A stretch of DNA of 64,000 bases from Anopheles merus (Eukaryota > Arthropoda > Insecta > Diptera > Culicidae), in contig NC_054082.1 of the NCBI RefSeq assembly GCF_017562075.2, positions 29,208,231 through 29,272,230 on the forward strand. The letters run 5' to 3'. Below are positions 1 to 10,023 of the stretch, piece by piece. Position numbers and translations under genes: made by a program. Below the pieces are notes generated by a model. That model saw nothing but the letters and a program-made list of their open reading frames with translations. It was not told the DNA's origin and ran no database searches. How positions within the stretch are numbered: the first letter of the stretch is position 1; each line of letters opens with the position of its first letter.

Positions 1-250
1 AGAAAGAGACAGAACATTTAGTATGCAGCCTTAACTGTTGCTATAGGAAACTGCGAACAGAATCGCTAATTTGAGCATACATCTTTCAATAACCATGGCA
101 ACACCATACTCAAATAAGAGGGATACAGATTTCAGAGGTTTTCCAAATTAGAGGGACAAAAATGTACTGGAAATCAAGGGACTGTGAAAAATGTTCAAAT
201 AAGAGAGGTTTCTCAAATTGGAGAGGTGTCAAATAAGAGAGGGTTCACTG
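1..250. mobile_element. Right end of a pogo/Tigger-like element, truncated by window edge
   Basis: Ends in AGAGAGGGTTCACTG at 250, followed by TA. Inward (reverse complement) it reads CAGTGAACCCTCTCTTATTT and then repeats variants of CCTCTNTAATTTGA, the usual pattern at pogo-type termini. The other end lies before base 1. Confidence 0.6.
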
Positions 251-251
251 T

Positions 252-470
252 ATTTCAATATTAATTTTCAGTCAACAATTCATCATTTCTTCCAGCTAGG
301 CAATTCTGCTTTAGAAGGTATTCTTTTTAAGTGAATTTCGAAAGCGGATCTTGTATCTCCCCCAACTTTTTAACTGTATCTTGGCAGATATTTCGTCTTT
401 CAAATAATTCATTTTGCTGTATATTTCGCCTCGTGTGGCTGCGCAGTTACTCGCGTGATTAAAAATTTCT
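252..470 (+). repeat. Unnamed dispersed repeat, copy A
   Basis: Shares with copies B-D an ordered set of motifs: AATTTTCAGTCAACAATTCA, AGCGGATCTTGTATCTCCCC, CAGATATTTCG, and GCTGTATATTTCGCCTCGTG. Immediately follows the TA beside the pogo-like terminus. No coding potential seen. Confidence 0.7.
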
Positions 471-867
471 TCCTTCAACAATTTGCTTCATCTAATCCAA
501 GTAACCATTGGTTTATCCTTCCAAATTCTTCCTCTTCACACTAAACATTTTCTGGAGAGCCGAACAAAAATCGGTCCAAGCGGATAATCGAGTAAGGCTG
601 CGCTCTGGTACCAATCGAACCAGCCAGTGTGCAATGTAAACAAACAACGCGTACAAAATCGCAACTAAATCCATTAAAAAACGAATACGAAACGAATACA
701 CCTTACATACAAAAACAGATACGAGCTAAAAGCAAATGACTCCGGACAGTCGAAGCTATAATAGAGAAAGTAAGCCTCTGAGTATGGAAAATCGGACCTA
801 AGTCTGATAAAACATAGGAGATCATATCCTTTCTCATCAAAGAAAAAGTAGAAAAAAAACGATTTCA

Positions 868-1090
868 AGTATTTTGTTAATTTTCAGTCAACAGTTCATC
901 ATTTCTTCCCATTTGTGAATGTTCCGCTTAAGAAGATACTCTTTTTAAGTGATTTTTGAAAACGGATGTTGTATCTCCCCCAACCCTTTAGCTTTACCTG
1001 TTAAATATTTCGGTTGTCAAATAGTTCATTTCGCTGTGTATTTCACCTCGTCTGGCCGCACGGTTAAAGTTAACACCATTACTTCCAACA
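868..1090 (+). repeat. Unnamed dispersed repeat, copy B
   Basis: Same motif order as copy A: TTAATTTTCAGTCAACAGTT, ACGGATGTTGTATCTCCCCC, AACCCTTTAGC, TCAAATAGTTCATTTCGCTG, TATTTCACCTCGTCTGGCCG. About 600 bp from copy A in the same orientation. Confidence 0.72.
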
Positions 1091-1099
1091 TCCTAAATA

Positions 1100-4000
1100 G
1101 GATGCAGGCCCTGAATTTCCTAGCTAAACATCCCCTTCCGACTGCATAAGCTTCCCAACATTTGGAACCGAAGCTGCTAGCAGGAAGGACTGGTTTGTGG
1201 GCAATGTGTGAAAGACTCTGTCCAAAAGTCCGCTGCTTGTTGGTACCCTTGCTACGACCTTTGCTCGGCTCCTAACAGTAGGTATGATTTGAGAAACAGC
1301 AATGTTTTAGCAAGTCATACAAATTTGTGCTAACATGACAAGTTGCAGATGGTCTAGTTATAAACAAAGTGGGTTCAATGTTTGATGTTTTTAGCTCAAT
1401 CAGCCTCTAAGCTATTGTACAACTGATACTCAGTGCATCTGGTACGGCGCACCCATTGAAATCCTATTAGCAGTAATCCAACCAACCGGCATCTTTGGCG
1501 GTAAGTCATATACATTTGCCGACCACAGACGCAATAGCGACTTTGGAATGGTTTTATTTATTTTAAAGGCAAAGCCGATTTGAAAACAAAAATCCCGAAC
1601 GCTTGTGATGAAGCATTCTATTGGGTTTTTTTTATATGCTTCTGTATACGAATTTCACTCAAAATGTTGAAAATGGGAAACGTTTAAGGGTATAATGTTT
1701 CATGTGTAATGTGTGCAACACTGCCGAAACAAATGCCTTTTTCAATGAACTTTTCTTTCCAAGTAGCAGCTCTAAGTAGTGGAATGGAGAGTTTGTCACC
1801 CATGTAAATCCAAGCAGGTTCTCGCATGCACTTAAAGCTAACAAGTTTGCTGCCGCTCCACTTGGTCCTTTCATGTGTGTGTGTATGTGTGTGTATGTAT
1901 GTATGTATGTGTGTATGTCTTATTCACGCGAAACCCATCGGAAGCGTACGAATTGCCTCGAGTGTCTCGATTTTATCGCTCGAGAAGTATTTAAAACAAA
2001 ACCAAACCTCTCTCTTTCTCTCTCTTTCTTTCTCTCTCTCCCTCCCTTCCTCCCTACCATTGCGCTTCCTGTGTGTTATTACGCGTTACTGTGTATGTGT
2101 GTGTGTGTGGCTGGGTGGTAGGGAGAATCATAATTCGCACAACAACAACAGAAAAGAAAAAAAAGGTGGAAGAAGAGCGCAGGGTGACATTTGTCGGGAT
2201 ATCACACACACACACACACACACATTGAACCATTTCGTTGCGCCACACACCCAATGGAAACACCAGAAAGCCCTCGAGACTTTTGCGCGAGCTTAATCCC
2301 CAAAGCTCAGTCAAAAGGGTGTAGAGAAAGAAGGTGATAGGTGAGCATGGGAAGGGGTGTTGTATTTCCCATGGCTTACCAGCGTTCGCGTATGACTTGT
2401 TTGTGAGTGTGTGTGTGTATGTTTTTGGTTGTTGTGTTTTGTGTGTGTGTGTGCGCATGTTTTTTCGAATCTCCTTCCATCGCTTAGTAGAGCGCTTTGC
2501 TTTGGGGAAAAGGAAATTATGTGTGCTTAAAATTGCTACGAGCTAGCCGCCAAGTGCTGGTACTGCCATCGCAAACCTTAACTTCCCCCTCCACCTCCCC
2601 ATATACACACACACACACATACACATACAGAGCACACAGATGTCGAGCAAGTGTTTTATTTTTGTTTTTTTCCAACTCCGCCCTGAGGGTGAAAGGGGGC
2701 AGAGAAAAAGAGAAATTCGGAATGCGAAGGTGGTGGGTGGGTTGTGGCAAAACCCACTTCTAAAAATTGCTGTCATGTCGCGTGCCAGCACCAGTACCAG
2801 CAGCAGCAGCAAAGCTGTACGCCTGCCGTGTGGTGCAAAAAGGGGCCACACTTTCGCTAATGCTTCAACCGGCAATTGGCCACGGGAACGGAGCAAGCGA
2901 AATGGGGGAAGGAGTAGAGGGCTCCCTGGAAAGGGGGGAGTGGGAGGAACGAGGAGAGGTGCGTGGAAAACGTAGAGGATGTATTTAATTTGCCTTTTGC
3001 GCGAGCTTCCCCGTGCGCTTCCGGTACGGTGCGGCGCAACCATTCGCTAATCACTTTATCTTTCGCGGTCGCCGGAAAAGCGGCCGGAAGCGGAAGCGGC
3101 ATCGTTTAAGGATTTCCTGCCATTTCTTCCCTTCCCCTTGCCCTCACGGTTGTGCCCATGTTGCTTCTTCTGCTTGCAAGAGGGCGCGCGCGTGTATGTG
3201 TGACCCTGCGACGGTGTGCAACTGTGAAGCTTTAATTATACGGAAATAGTTATTTGATAAAGCCTTTGGGGGGTAGTGGTGGTGGAGTGGTTCTGTAAAA
3301 CGGGTCAATGTGTGTGTGTGTGTTTTCTGACGCTCTTGCGTGACGACAGTGACACCATCTTGCTTACGTCCCCCCACGAACGACCCCCAACTGTGTATTA
3401 TTGCGAATAATTGATTGAAAATAATCGTCTTAACAAATGGCGTTCCATCATCATTTCCACCGTTTTGTGTGTGCGTGCACGCGCTCGAAAAGCGGAAACT
3501 CTGGGAGAAGAAAAAGGGAAGGGGAGTGTTTCTTTTTGTAGTTTTGCCCCCCCCCCTTTTTGATGGTTGGATGCGTTTGAAAAGTGGAGCACACCGCGTG
3601 TATGCGTGTTGTAAGCGAGGTTTAATTTGATTCCCACCCTGGTCGGGTTCTCGGGTAGATTGTTTAACGCGCGCTAAAAGCGTTCAGCGATTCAGTAACA
3701 ACCTGGGCGGTGCCACGGCAATGCCTTTTGGTGCCCGCCCGGCAGGGGGTGGTTGGTTGGCTTGAAAAGATATGTATGTAACAGGGGAAGAGGTCCTGCT
3801 GCGCTTCGCGCCAACCCGTCCGTCCGGTGTGCTGTTTGACGATGGAGTATTGTTGTAAATAAATAGTTGCAACACTAGGGGGGAGGTGGAGAGAAATGAG
3901 GTGAAACTGAATGAATGCCTGTTAAGTGGTTTTGTTCTGGTCTCCCCCCCCCCTCCGGGTGGCCATCGTTGCACGTGGTGCGTTGGGATTACCGATGCGA

Positions 4001-4927
4001 AACCGACCCGCCGTCGTGGGACTTATTGACCGGCAGAGGATGAACATCATGATGGACGTATGTTTATTGCAATACAATGCGATGAATGGGTAAACGATGA
4101 ACAGCGATGGTGTGTGGCGAGCGTTAATGCGCGTTGGCTTTTCCTGCGGATGCCCGCCATCAATCAAGATTAAAGGCGACACTGCTTTTGGCGGGAGTTT
4201 AAAATGGGTTGACAGCAATTGTCGCCGTCTGGTTGGGTTGGGGACGCATGCTGACCAACGGCAACAATACAAAACAAACAAAAAAAAAAACACACACACA
4301 CACACGAAAGCAAGAAAGGCGATCCAGAATTGCTTACCGAAATGATAATAATAAAAAATGGACGCTGGTGGTCTTTATTCTCGAAACGATGCGGGTTTCA
4401 ATATTCAATATTCTTCCTTCAAAGTAACACTCCACGGGAATCCTTGAATGAGATTTGATTTGTTGTAACCGTTTTTTCGGCACCTCATTTTACGTGTGTC
4501 CAAACAGCAGTAAAAAACCAGACTTATCATTTAACCTCAAATGCGACAAAAATGCATTCAAACATGTTTGGAGCGCGCGCCTCGGCAGGGTGCGTCATGC
4601 AGAAATCGTTCGCCTGCATTACCGCACAAACAACAGAACGCCAGGAGTGTGTTCGGAATTTTAGCACCTTTTGGAAAAGCGCAGTAATTTGTATGTACGT
4701 GTTATTTTGTAACAACATATCTAGAAACCGTAACACAGTCTTTGTATTTAAGCGTTATTAACGTAGATACATCACCAAACGAACTGACCGGCTTAGAAGT
4801 GGCGCTAAGCGGACTTGTAAATGTTCCGTTAAACTTAGATCAATCAAATGCCAATTTTGGATAAAATCATTTACTATATCTGCTATACATAACTTATTAT
4901 AATACACACTATCAGCTATAGACTCAT
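1100..4927. other. Non-genic stretch rich in simple repeats
   Basis: Many short overlapping ORFs on both strands are translations of CA/GT and GA/CT runs. No conserved domain, RNA gene or transposon end recognised. Confidence 0.6.
1874..1918. repeat. (TG)n/(TATG)n microsatellite
   Basis: Mixed TG and TATG units. The surrounding 1100-4930 block also has TG/CA runs near 2092-2110, 2203-2224, 2405-2456 and 2602-2620 and pyrimidine tracts near 2008-2046; no gene is supportable there. Confidence 0.9.
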
Positions 4928-5586
4928 TGTAACACACTTAGGAAAGCCAAACCACACTATTGAAACACATTCATTATAACACATCCAGCAAATCAGATCA
5001 TACCATACACACCCGAAAGAGCTCAGGCCACACCGTTCATATAAAAACAATTGTGGCACACTTATCAGAACCAAACGAAACATACAACATAAGCAGGAAC
5101 AGTTTTTACATTATAACCCAAAGCAGAAACAGTATATGCATTAAACCCAAAACAGGAACCTAGTGACAAGAACCATCGTTCTTGTCAACAAAAGACAAAA
5201 GTAACTAGCTGAGTGAAAACAATAACTTTACAACATACAACCCGGAACCAAATGTACGAAACCCATAACATATCTTGAGTATAAATAAAACCAATTCCGA
5301 CCATAGCAAGTCAGGACTAATAGGGCTATGCCCATCCAACATCTATCGACTTCTCATTTGAAGAGTTTAGTTATCTCCCCCTTCCCAAGGTAAGGCCTCT
5401 AAACTCCAACGTTTCCAGTAAGGGAAACCTCCTAAAGGTTTCTATGATCGCCTGGACGATCAAGTGTCGAAAAGTCCGCTTCCAACAAAGTGTTATTCTA
5501 CCTCGATACATGTCAGCCGCGATGCATGTAATGCCGCGATGGTACGCGTTGATCAGTTGTACCGTATACTACATGGCGACCGTAAC
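4928..5586 (+). mobile_element. Possible LTR plus primer-binding site of a gypsy-type retrotransposon
   Basis: A TATA-like TATAAATAAAACC lies near 5281. The block ends ...ACTACA followed at 5574 by TGGCGACCGTAAC, which resembles the tRNA primer-binding site of mdg1/412-type elements (TGGCGACCGTGAC). A TGTAAC at 4928 could be the LTR start. No coding region follows: about 80 bp later the pogo-like element begins. The left boundary is a guess. Confidence 0.35.
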
Positions 5587-6356
5587 TATCTCCAAACTTA
5601 CTACAATTCATTACTTCAAATATTTTGCCTAATAACTGAAGAGACCATTTTAAACAAGATTCGGTATACAGTGAAATCTCTCTAAGGAGAATCTTCAAGG
5701 GACCAACAGCTTAGAGAGATGTACATGTTGAGGGAAACTAGTAAAGGTGTTGCTATGAAGTATCCAAGAAACCACAAGAAAAACATGGCATCCTTTGACC
5801 AATGTTTTTATGAACCATCATCCAAAATTTCATCTTACCGCGTGGCCACATGAGGTGAAATATCAAGGTCCTTGAAAGAGAACAGGTCGAAGCGCTTAGA
5901 GTAAATTGACAGAAAGCCATGGGAAAATTTTGACAGTCAAAGTGAACATTGTTTATGTTTAGCGATGGACGTTCCTATGGAGTGAATGAGAGTTTTGTTC
6001 AGCATTTTACATTCAATTCCTGTTAGAATATTTGAAGAATTAGAATCCAATTAGAATATTATATGACTGATACAATCCAAGGATCTCATTTATCATTCGT
6101 AGCCGGATTATACGTAAATGACGGTATGCATATTGGACCAGTGTGTGTCGATTGGATGTTTCATTTTACTCGCAGTGTTCAATTTAAAGTAAAAAGGACT
6201 TCTTTAACCCAGTTGAACATGTTAAACTTTCCTTTTTCCAGCAGGACCGTTGCAAACGGTAGTGGTTTGTGGTCACGGAATGGCAAACAATGAAAAAGGT
6301 TATCAATATTTCTGGATACAGAGTAGACTGCAATTACTTCTCCTTTATTGTCCAGA

Positions 6357-6577
6357 ACTCCGGTCTCGTAGTACAGTCGTCAACTCGTACGACTTAACAA
6401 CATGCCCGTCATGGGTTAGATCCCCAAATAGACGTAGGATTAGTGCGGCCATACGTAGGATTGACTATCCTGCTATGGGGGGAAATCAATTAGTCACTGA
6501 AAGCCAAAGCCCACAAGTGGTACAGGCAGGCCTTGACCGACAACGGTTGTTGAGCCAAAGAAGAAGAAGATTGTCCA
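6357..6577 (+). mobile_element. tRNA-derived SINE (SINE200-like)
   Basis: An RNA polymerase III box A (TAGTACAGTCG, 6369-6379) and box B (GGTTAGATCCC, 6414-6424) are followed by a body ending in a GAAGAAGAAGA tail. The wording (CGTACGACTTAACAACATGC, GGCCTTGACCGACAACGG) matches what I know of the abundant Anopheles SINE200 family. Nested in the pogo-like element. Box B departs from GGTTCAANTCC, so it is probably inactive. Confidence 0.75.
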
Positions 6578-6724
6578 GAAGTGATTGACCGCAAGAAATT
6601 TGACCAATATAACGTTCCTAATAGTAAATTCGTCCACTTTTGCGCGTTAACTATTAGCCGTTTGTTTGTAAATACTTTTTCATGAAACTGTCAAAAGCGT
6701 GCTAAAAATGGCAACCTAGCAACG

Positions 6725-6944
6725 GGCTTTGCATCGACCTGTTCTCCTTAATAGATCTTGTGAAATATACAGCGAAATGAACTATTTGACAGGTGAAATA
6801 TCTGACAGCTGCTGCTAAAGGGTTACGGGTGATACAACATCCGCTTTCGAAAGTAACTTTAAAAGGATATCTTCTTAAGCATAACATTCCCAAAATGAAA
6901 GAAATGATGAATTGTTGAATGAAAATTAACGAAATATTTAACAT
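6725..6944 (-). repeat. Unnamed dispersed repeat, copy C (inverted, inside pogo-like element)
   Basis: Reverse complement carries AATTTTCATTCAACAATTCA, AAGCGGATGTTGTATC, AACCCTTTAGC and TCAAATAGTTCATTTCGCTG. Opposite in orientation to copies A, B and D, and faces copy D across about 45 bp. Confidence 0.72.
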
Positions 6945-6989
6945 TGAAGTTCTTTAATGGAATTAGTTACGACTTGGTGCACGTTATTT

Positions 6990-7105
6990 GTTTGCATTGC
7001 ACATCACCTGGTTGCTGTGATGCGTTATCTGACAGATATTTCGCCTGTCAAATAGTTTATTTCGCTGTATATTTCACCTCATGTGGCCGCGCGGTTAGAG
7101 AATTT
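6990..7105 (+). repeat. Unnamed dispersed repeat, copy D (partial)
   Basis: Contains only the second half of the unit: CTGACAGATATTTCGCCTGT, TCAAATAGTTTATTTCGCTG and CACCTCATGTGGCCGCGCGG. Its terminal GTGGCC motif recurs inverted at 5840-5867, tying this repeat to the pogo-like element's subterminal region. Confidence 0.65.
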
Positions 7106-7265
7106 CGGCTGCCAAATCGCATATGCAGCTTGAAGGATATTCGCCTTAGGGAGGTTTTGATCTTGGAGAGACATAAAATGGATGGAATATGAAGGGACCG
7201 TCAAAATATTCATCCTAAATAAACAATCCATCGTGAAAAGACTACATCTTAGAGAGATTTCACTG

Positions 7266-7989
7266 TATTACGTATCGTAATTAGTACACAAATTGACTTA
7301 TGACCGCGGTTTGTTCGAGACCGGCTCCATAGTGCACTGTTTGTTAACTATCATATATTGAACTCAAAAGCATGTCCACTAGCAAGCTTTGAACAAACAG
7401 AATTCGGTTTGTATTGAAGAAATTTACAAAAAAAAAATCCAAGGAAGCGTTCAGTGTGTAGTTCATTTCTGAAGAGCTATACCACAAACATAGATTGCAT
7501 TAATTTTCTAATGTTTTTCTTATTTGCCTTTGTTTCTTAATATAATGATGGTGATGTTGATGATGATGATGATGATGAAAAGTCCCACCTCTTACCCCAA
7601 CATAAGTTTAATTGCAATAATTTTGGAACAAAAATGCCATATAAATACGACAAAAAAAAATATAAAAGATACCTGAAGGGACAAAACATGTTGACTTGGA
7701 GGATCCTTTAAAATACCTTAATGGCCCGATCTTTGCCTAAAGCTTTTAAGCTTACTATTTTGCGTGATGATTAATAAGGTGAAGCATTTTCTCCTTCGAC
7801 TTAAAGCTGACACTATAATCAAGGGGCAGTTTGGTAAACGCCGCAAAACGAATAACAAAACAAATCCGAAGCCAAAGCACAAAACCACCATCCAACCAAA
7901 GCTCGCCGCATCACTTTCGGAGCAACTAAGTATCCCACCAAAATGGTTTTGATTGAAACGTGTGGGTGTGTGTGTGTTTTCTCTTCGTC
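7266..7989. other. AT-rich stretch downstream of neuroligin
   Basis: Contains a short (GAT)n run at about 7546-7577 and poly-A tracts. No ORF or RNA gene recognised. Confidence 0.55.
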
Positions 7990-7995
7990 TTTATT
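7990..7995 (-). terminator. Second candidate polyadenylation signal AATAAA
   Basis: AATAAA on the minus strand, 48 nt beyond the first candidate. Followed on the transcribed strand by a CA-rich run rather than a GU-rich element. Confidence 0.25.
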
Positions 7996-8037
7996 TACTG
8001 ATATAGTTTTTCACCCTCACCCGGCCTTAGGTACAGG

Positions 8038-8043
8038 TTTATT
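8038..8043 (-). terminator. Candidate polyadenylation signal AATAAA
   Basis: First AATAAA hexamer downstream of the neuroligin stop on the minus strand (TTTATT on plus). A second copy is at 7990-7995. Hexamers of this kind occur by chance, so this is only a candidate. Confidence 0.3.
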
Positions 8044-8979
8044 CTTTCCCCTCTCACGTATGGCTTCTGATTCATCATGTAACACGCTCCCCCGCATGTT
8101 CCCACCCCTATCTTCTATTTCGGCCTGTCTGCGCGCTTACTCCTCATACTACGCTTCTTACACACTAACACAAACAATATGCTTCGCTAAAACTATCCCT
8201 CCACACAACACAGCATTATGAAAAAACGCAAAACGTAACAGTGAACGAGAAGAATGGTGTGGCGTTGCACAACATAACGAACCTCAAATAACAATCGAAA
8301 TACACGTGTTCAGCTCTCTCTCTCTCTCTCCCCTTTCCCACTGTCTTCTGTTCTCAGCTCTAATGGTGTGGGAAGTAATCCCGTGAGTGGACGACCGTAG
8401 CGCCATCCTAACAATCCTTAGCAATCAATCAGATAACGGATAATGAGGAAGAACGAACACGGACACGGCCGGACGCGAACCAGCACGGTCGGACAAAAGG
8501 ATGAACCGGTTTAGTATGGTGGGTCGCAGTGCCGTATTCCGGTCACTGTTTCCGGGAAAGACAGAGAAAGAGAGAGAGAGAGATGGAGTGAATGAACGGG
8601 ATTGACGCTTGATCGTGGGCTGCCACTGCCTCCCGGCAGCAGAATCATAATCGGCCCTAATGTCTTCTTCTGCCTGCTGTTTTGCTTTTGTTAAAGGGAA
8701 AGCGTCGGGCCCCCCTTAATTGGAAGGCAGGGGGTCGTCCTCCTTGCTTTCCGTATCTTTCTCGTGCAAGAAATGAATGATGAGGATAAGATCGTGGGAC
8801 AAACAACGGGTAGGGGTTGAAGAAACGGAACGAATGGAACCTGCCAGCCCTGTCTAACGGTGCAGAACATTGAGGTGAGCCTAAGTACTGCATACATAAC
8901 GGAACGCAACTCAACGCGGACAAGAACTGGGTTTGTGGTATGATGGTGAGTTTGGGCCAATGGGTTGTGTGTAAAGGTG

Positions 8980-9061
8980 AGATGGTGGTGCTCGTCATGG
9001 TGTTAGTAGTAGTGGTGGTGCTCGTAGTAGTAGTAGTGGTAGTAGTATTAGTAGTGGTGGT
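8980..9061. repeat. Imperfect (GTG/GTA)n trinucleotide tract in 3' UTR
   Basis: About 80 bases of mixed GTG, GTA and TTA triplets directly downstream of the neuroligin stop codon. Reads as CAC/TAC triplets on the transcribed strand. Confidence 0.85.
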
Positions 9062-9067
9062 CCGTTT

Positions 9068-10023
9068 TCAGATCGGTGTGGTCATGAAATCTAGTCTCGG
9101 TTTACCTGCATTGGGTCCGGCGGAGGACGCACTCAGTCCAGTTCCGCCAATGTTCCGTGGCAGCGTCATGCACTCGTTCCGGTTGTAGCTCATCGGGATG
9201 TGTACTTGCTGCTGCTGCTGCTGCTGCTGCTGTTGCTGGGAGCTGGACTTTGGCAGTGTCATCATGCCGCTCACAAACGTCCCCCCGCCCGTACCGGTAC
9301 CGGTTCCGATGAAGGTTGAGTTTTTGATCGGGATGGCGATGTGTTCACTGCGGGGCGGCAGCTTGGCCGTACCGTACGCGTTGTTATTCGCTTGCAGCGG
9401 CATCTTCGTCACGTTCGGGGCCGGCACGTTACAGCTGGTCGCGTCACCACCACCACCACCAACACCACCACCACCACCAACACCACCAACACCATTACCA
9501 CCGTTCCCGCGTCCATCGACACCGCCGTGGCCGACGCCACCGCCCGGCGAACCACTCTTCATCACGCTGATCTGCATCGCGTTCGTGCAGATGTGCGGCG
9601 ACTTGACGTCGCCGGCCAGGATCAGCGCACCGGTATCGTGGTTCTCCACGTCCACGATCACGTTCGCCGACTGCGAGTGCCCGAGATGGTAGTGGGCGTG
9701 CTTGATCGGATCGAACGGGCCCTGCTGGTGCAGGCCGCCGCCCCGCTGCTGGTACTGCTTCTGCAGGCTCTTCACCTCGAGCCGCGTCTTGTCGCGCTGG
9801 TAGTAGACGCCGGCAAAGATGAGCACGTTCAGGATGAGCAGGCTGCACCCGATGGCGATGGTGACGCTCAGGGCGGTTGAATAGGCGGCGTACCCGGCCG
9901 CCTCCAGCCCGGCCAGCGTGTCGGTCGTGGCGTTCAGGATGGTGGCCGTCGGCACGAGCGCACTGTAGTTGCCCACCGGCATGCAGGTCGTTAGCAGGAC
10001 CGGTTCCGCCGTTGTCATGACGA
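9068..10023 (-). CDS. Nlg: Neuroligin coding exon 7 (stalk, membrane helix, cytoplasmic tail)
   Basis: Acceptor TTTTTTACAG|TCGTCA at 10024/10023; the stop is TGA at 9070-9068. It encodes residues 682-999. A Thr/Ala-rich stalk with sequons at NYS and NAT leads to a membrane helix (about 731-754). It is followed by YYQRDKTRLEVKSLQKQY, a basic juxtamembrane start typical of neuroligins. The tail holds a His-rich stretch, NVIVDVEN, a long Gly-rich low-complexity run, GTGTGTGGG, SSS-Q11 and the terminal MTTPI. Vertebrate neuroligins end in TTRV; TTPI still fits the class I PDZ consensus. The tail is the least conserved part, so an alternative 3' exon cannot be excluded. Confidence 0.93.

Larger units (their letters stand above)
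5669..7265. mobile_element. Pogo/Tigger-like TA-flanked element (1597 bp), composite
   Basis: Ends read CAGTGAAATCTCTCTAAG inward at both sides and are flanked by TA (5667-5668; 7266-7267). The CAGTGAAANCTCTCT terminus is characteristic of pogo/Tigger-type Tc1/mariner elements. A subterminal inverted motif (CGCGTGGCCACATGAGGTGA at 5840-5859, its near complement at about 7077-7097) lies inside. No intact transposase. A SINE and a copy of another repeat are nested within. Confidence 0.8.
8038..9067 (-). other. Probable neuroligin 3' UTR
   Basis: Sequence following the TGA stop with no further ORF of interest. It begins with a trinucleotide-rich stretch (8980-9061, GTG/GTA units on the plus strand). 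The first AATAAA on the minus strand is at 8043-8038 and a second is at 7995-7990. UTR length is therefore inferred as roughly 1 kb; there is no obvious GU-rich downstream element to decide between the two sites. Confidence 0.45.

Noticed and set aside
1826..2458. Overlapping ORFs of 134-156 codons around CA/GT and CT runs
   Set aside because: Their length comes from dinucleotide repeats that are open in several frames.
6063..6588. Transposase ORF inside the pogo-like element
   Set aside because: The two ORFs (76 and 112 codons) show no helix-turn-helix or DDE-type motif; the second is simply the SINE sequence translated.
9198..9880. Plus-strand ORFs of 164 and 179 codons
   Set aside because: Antisense to neuroligin exon 7; they consist of poly-Cys, poly-Pro and poly-Thr from the CTG and CCA repeats.
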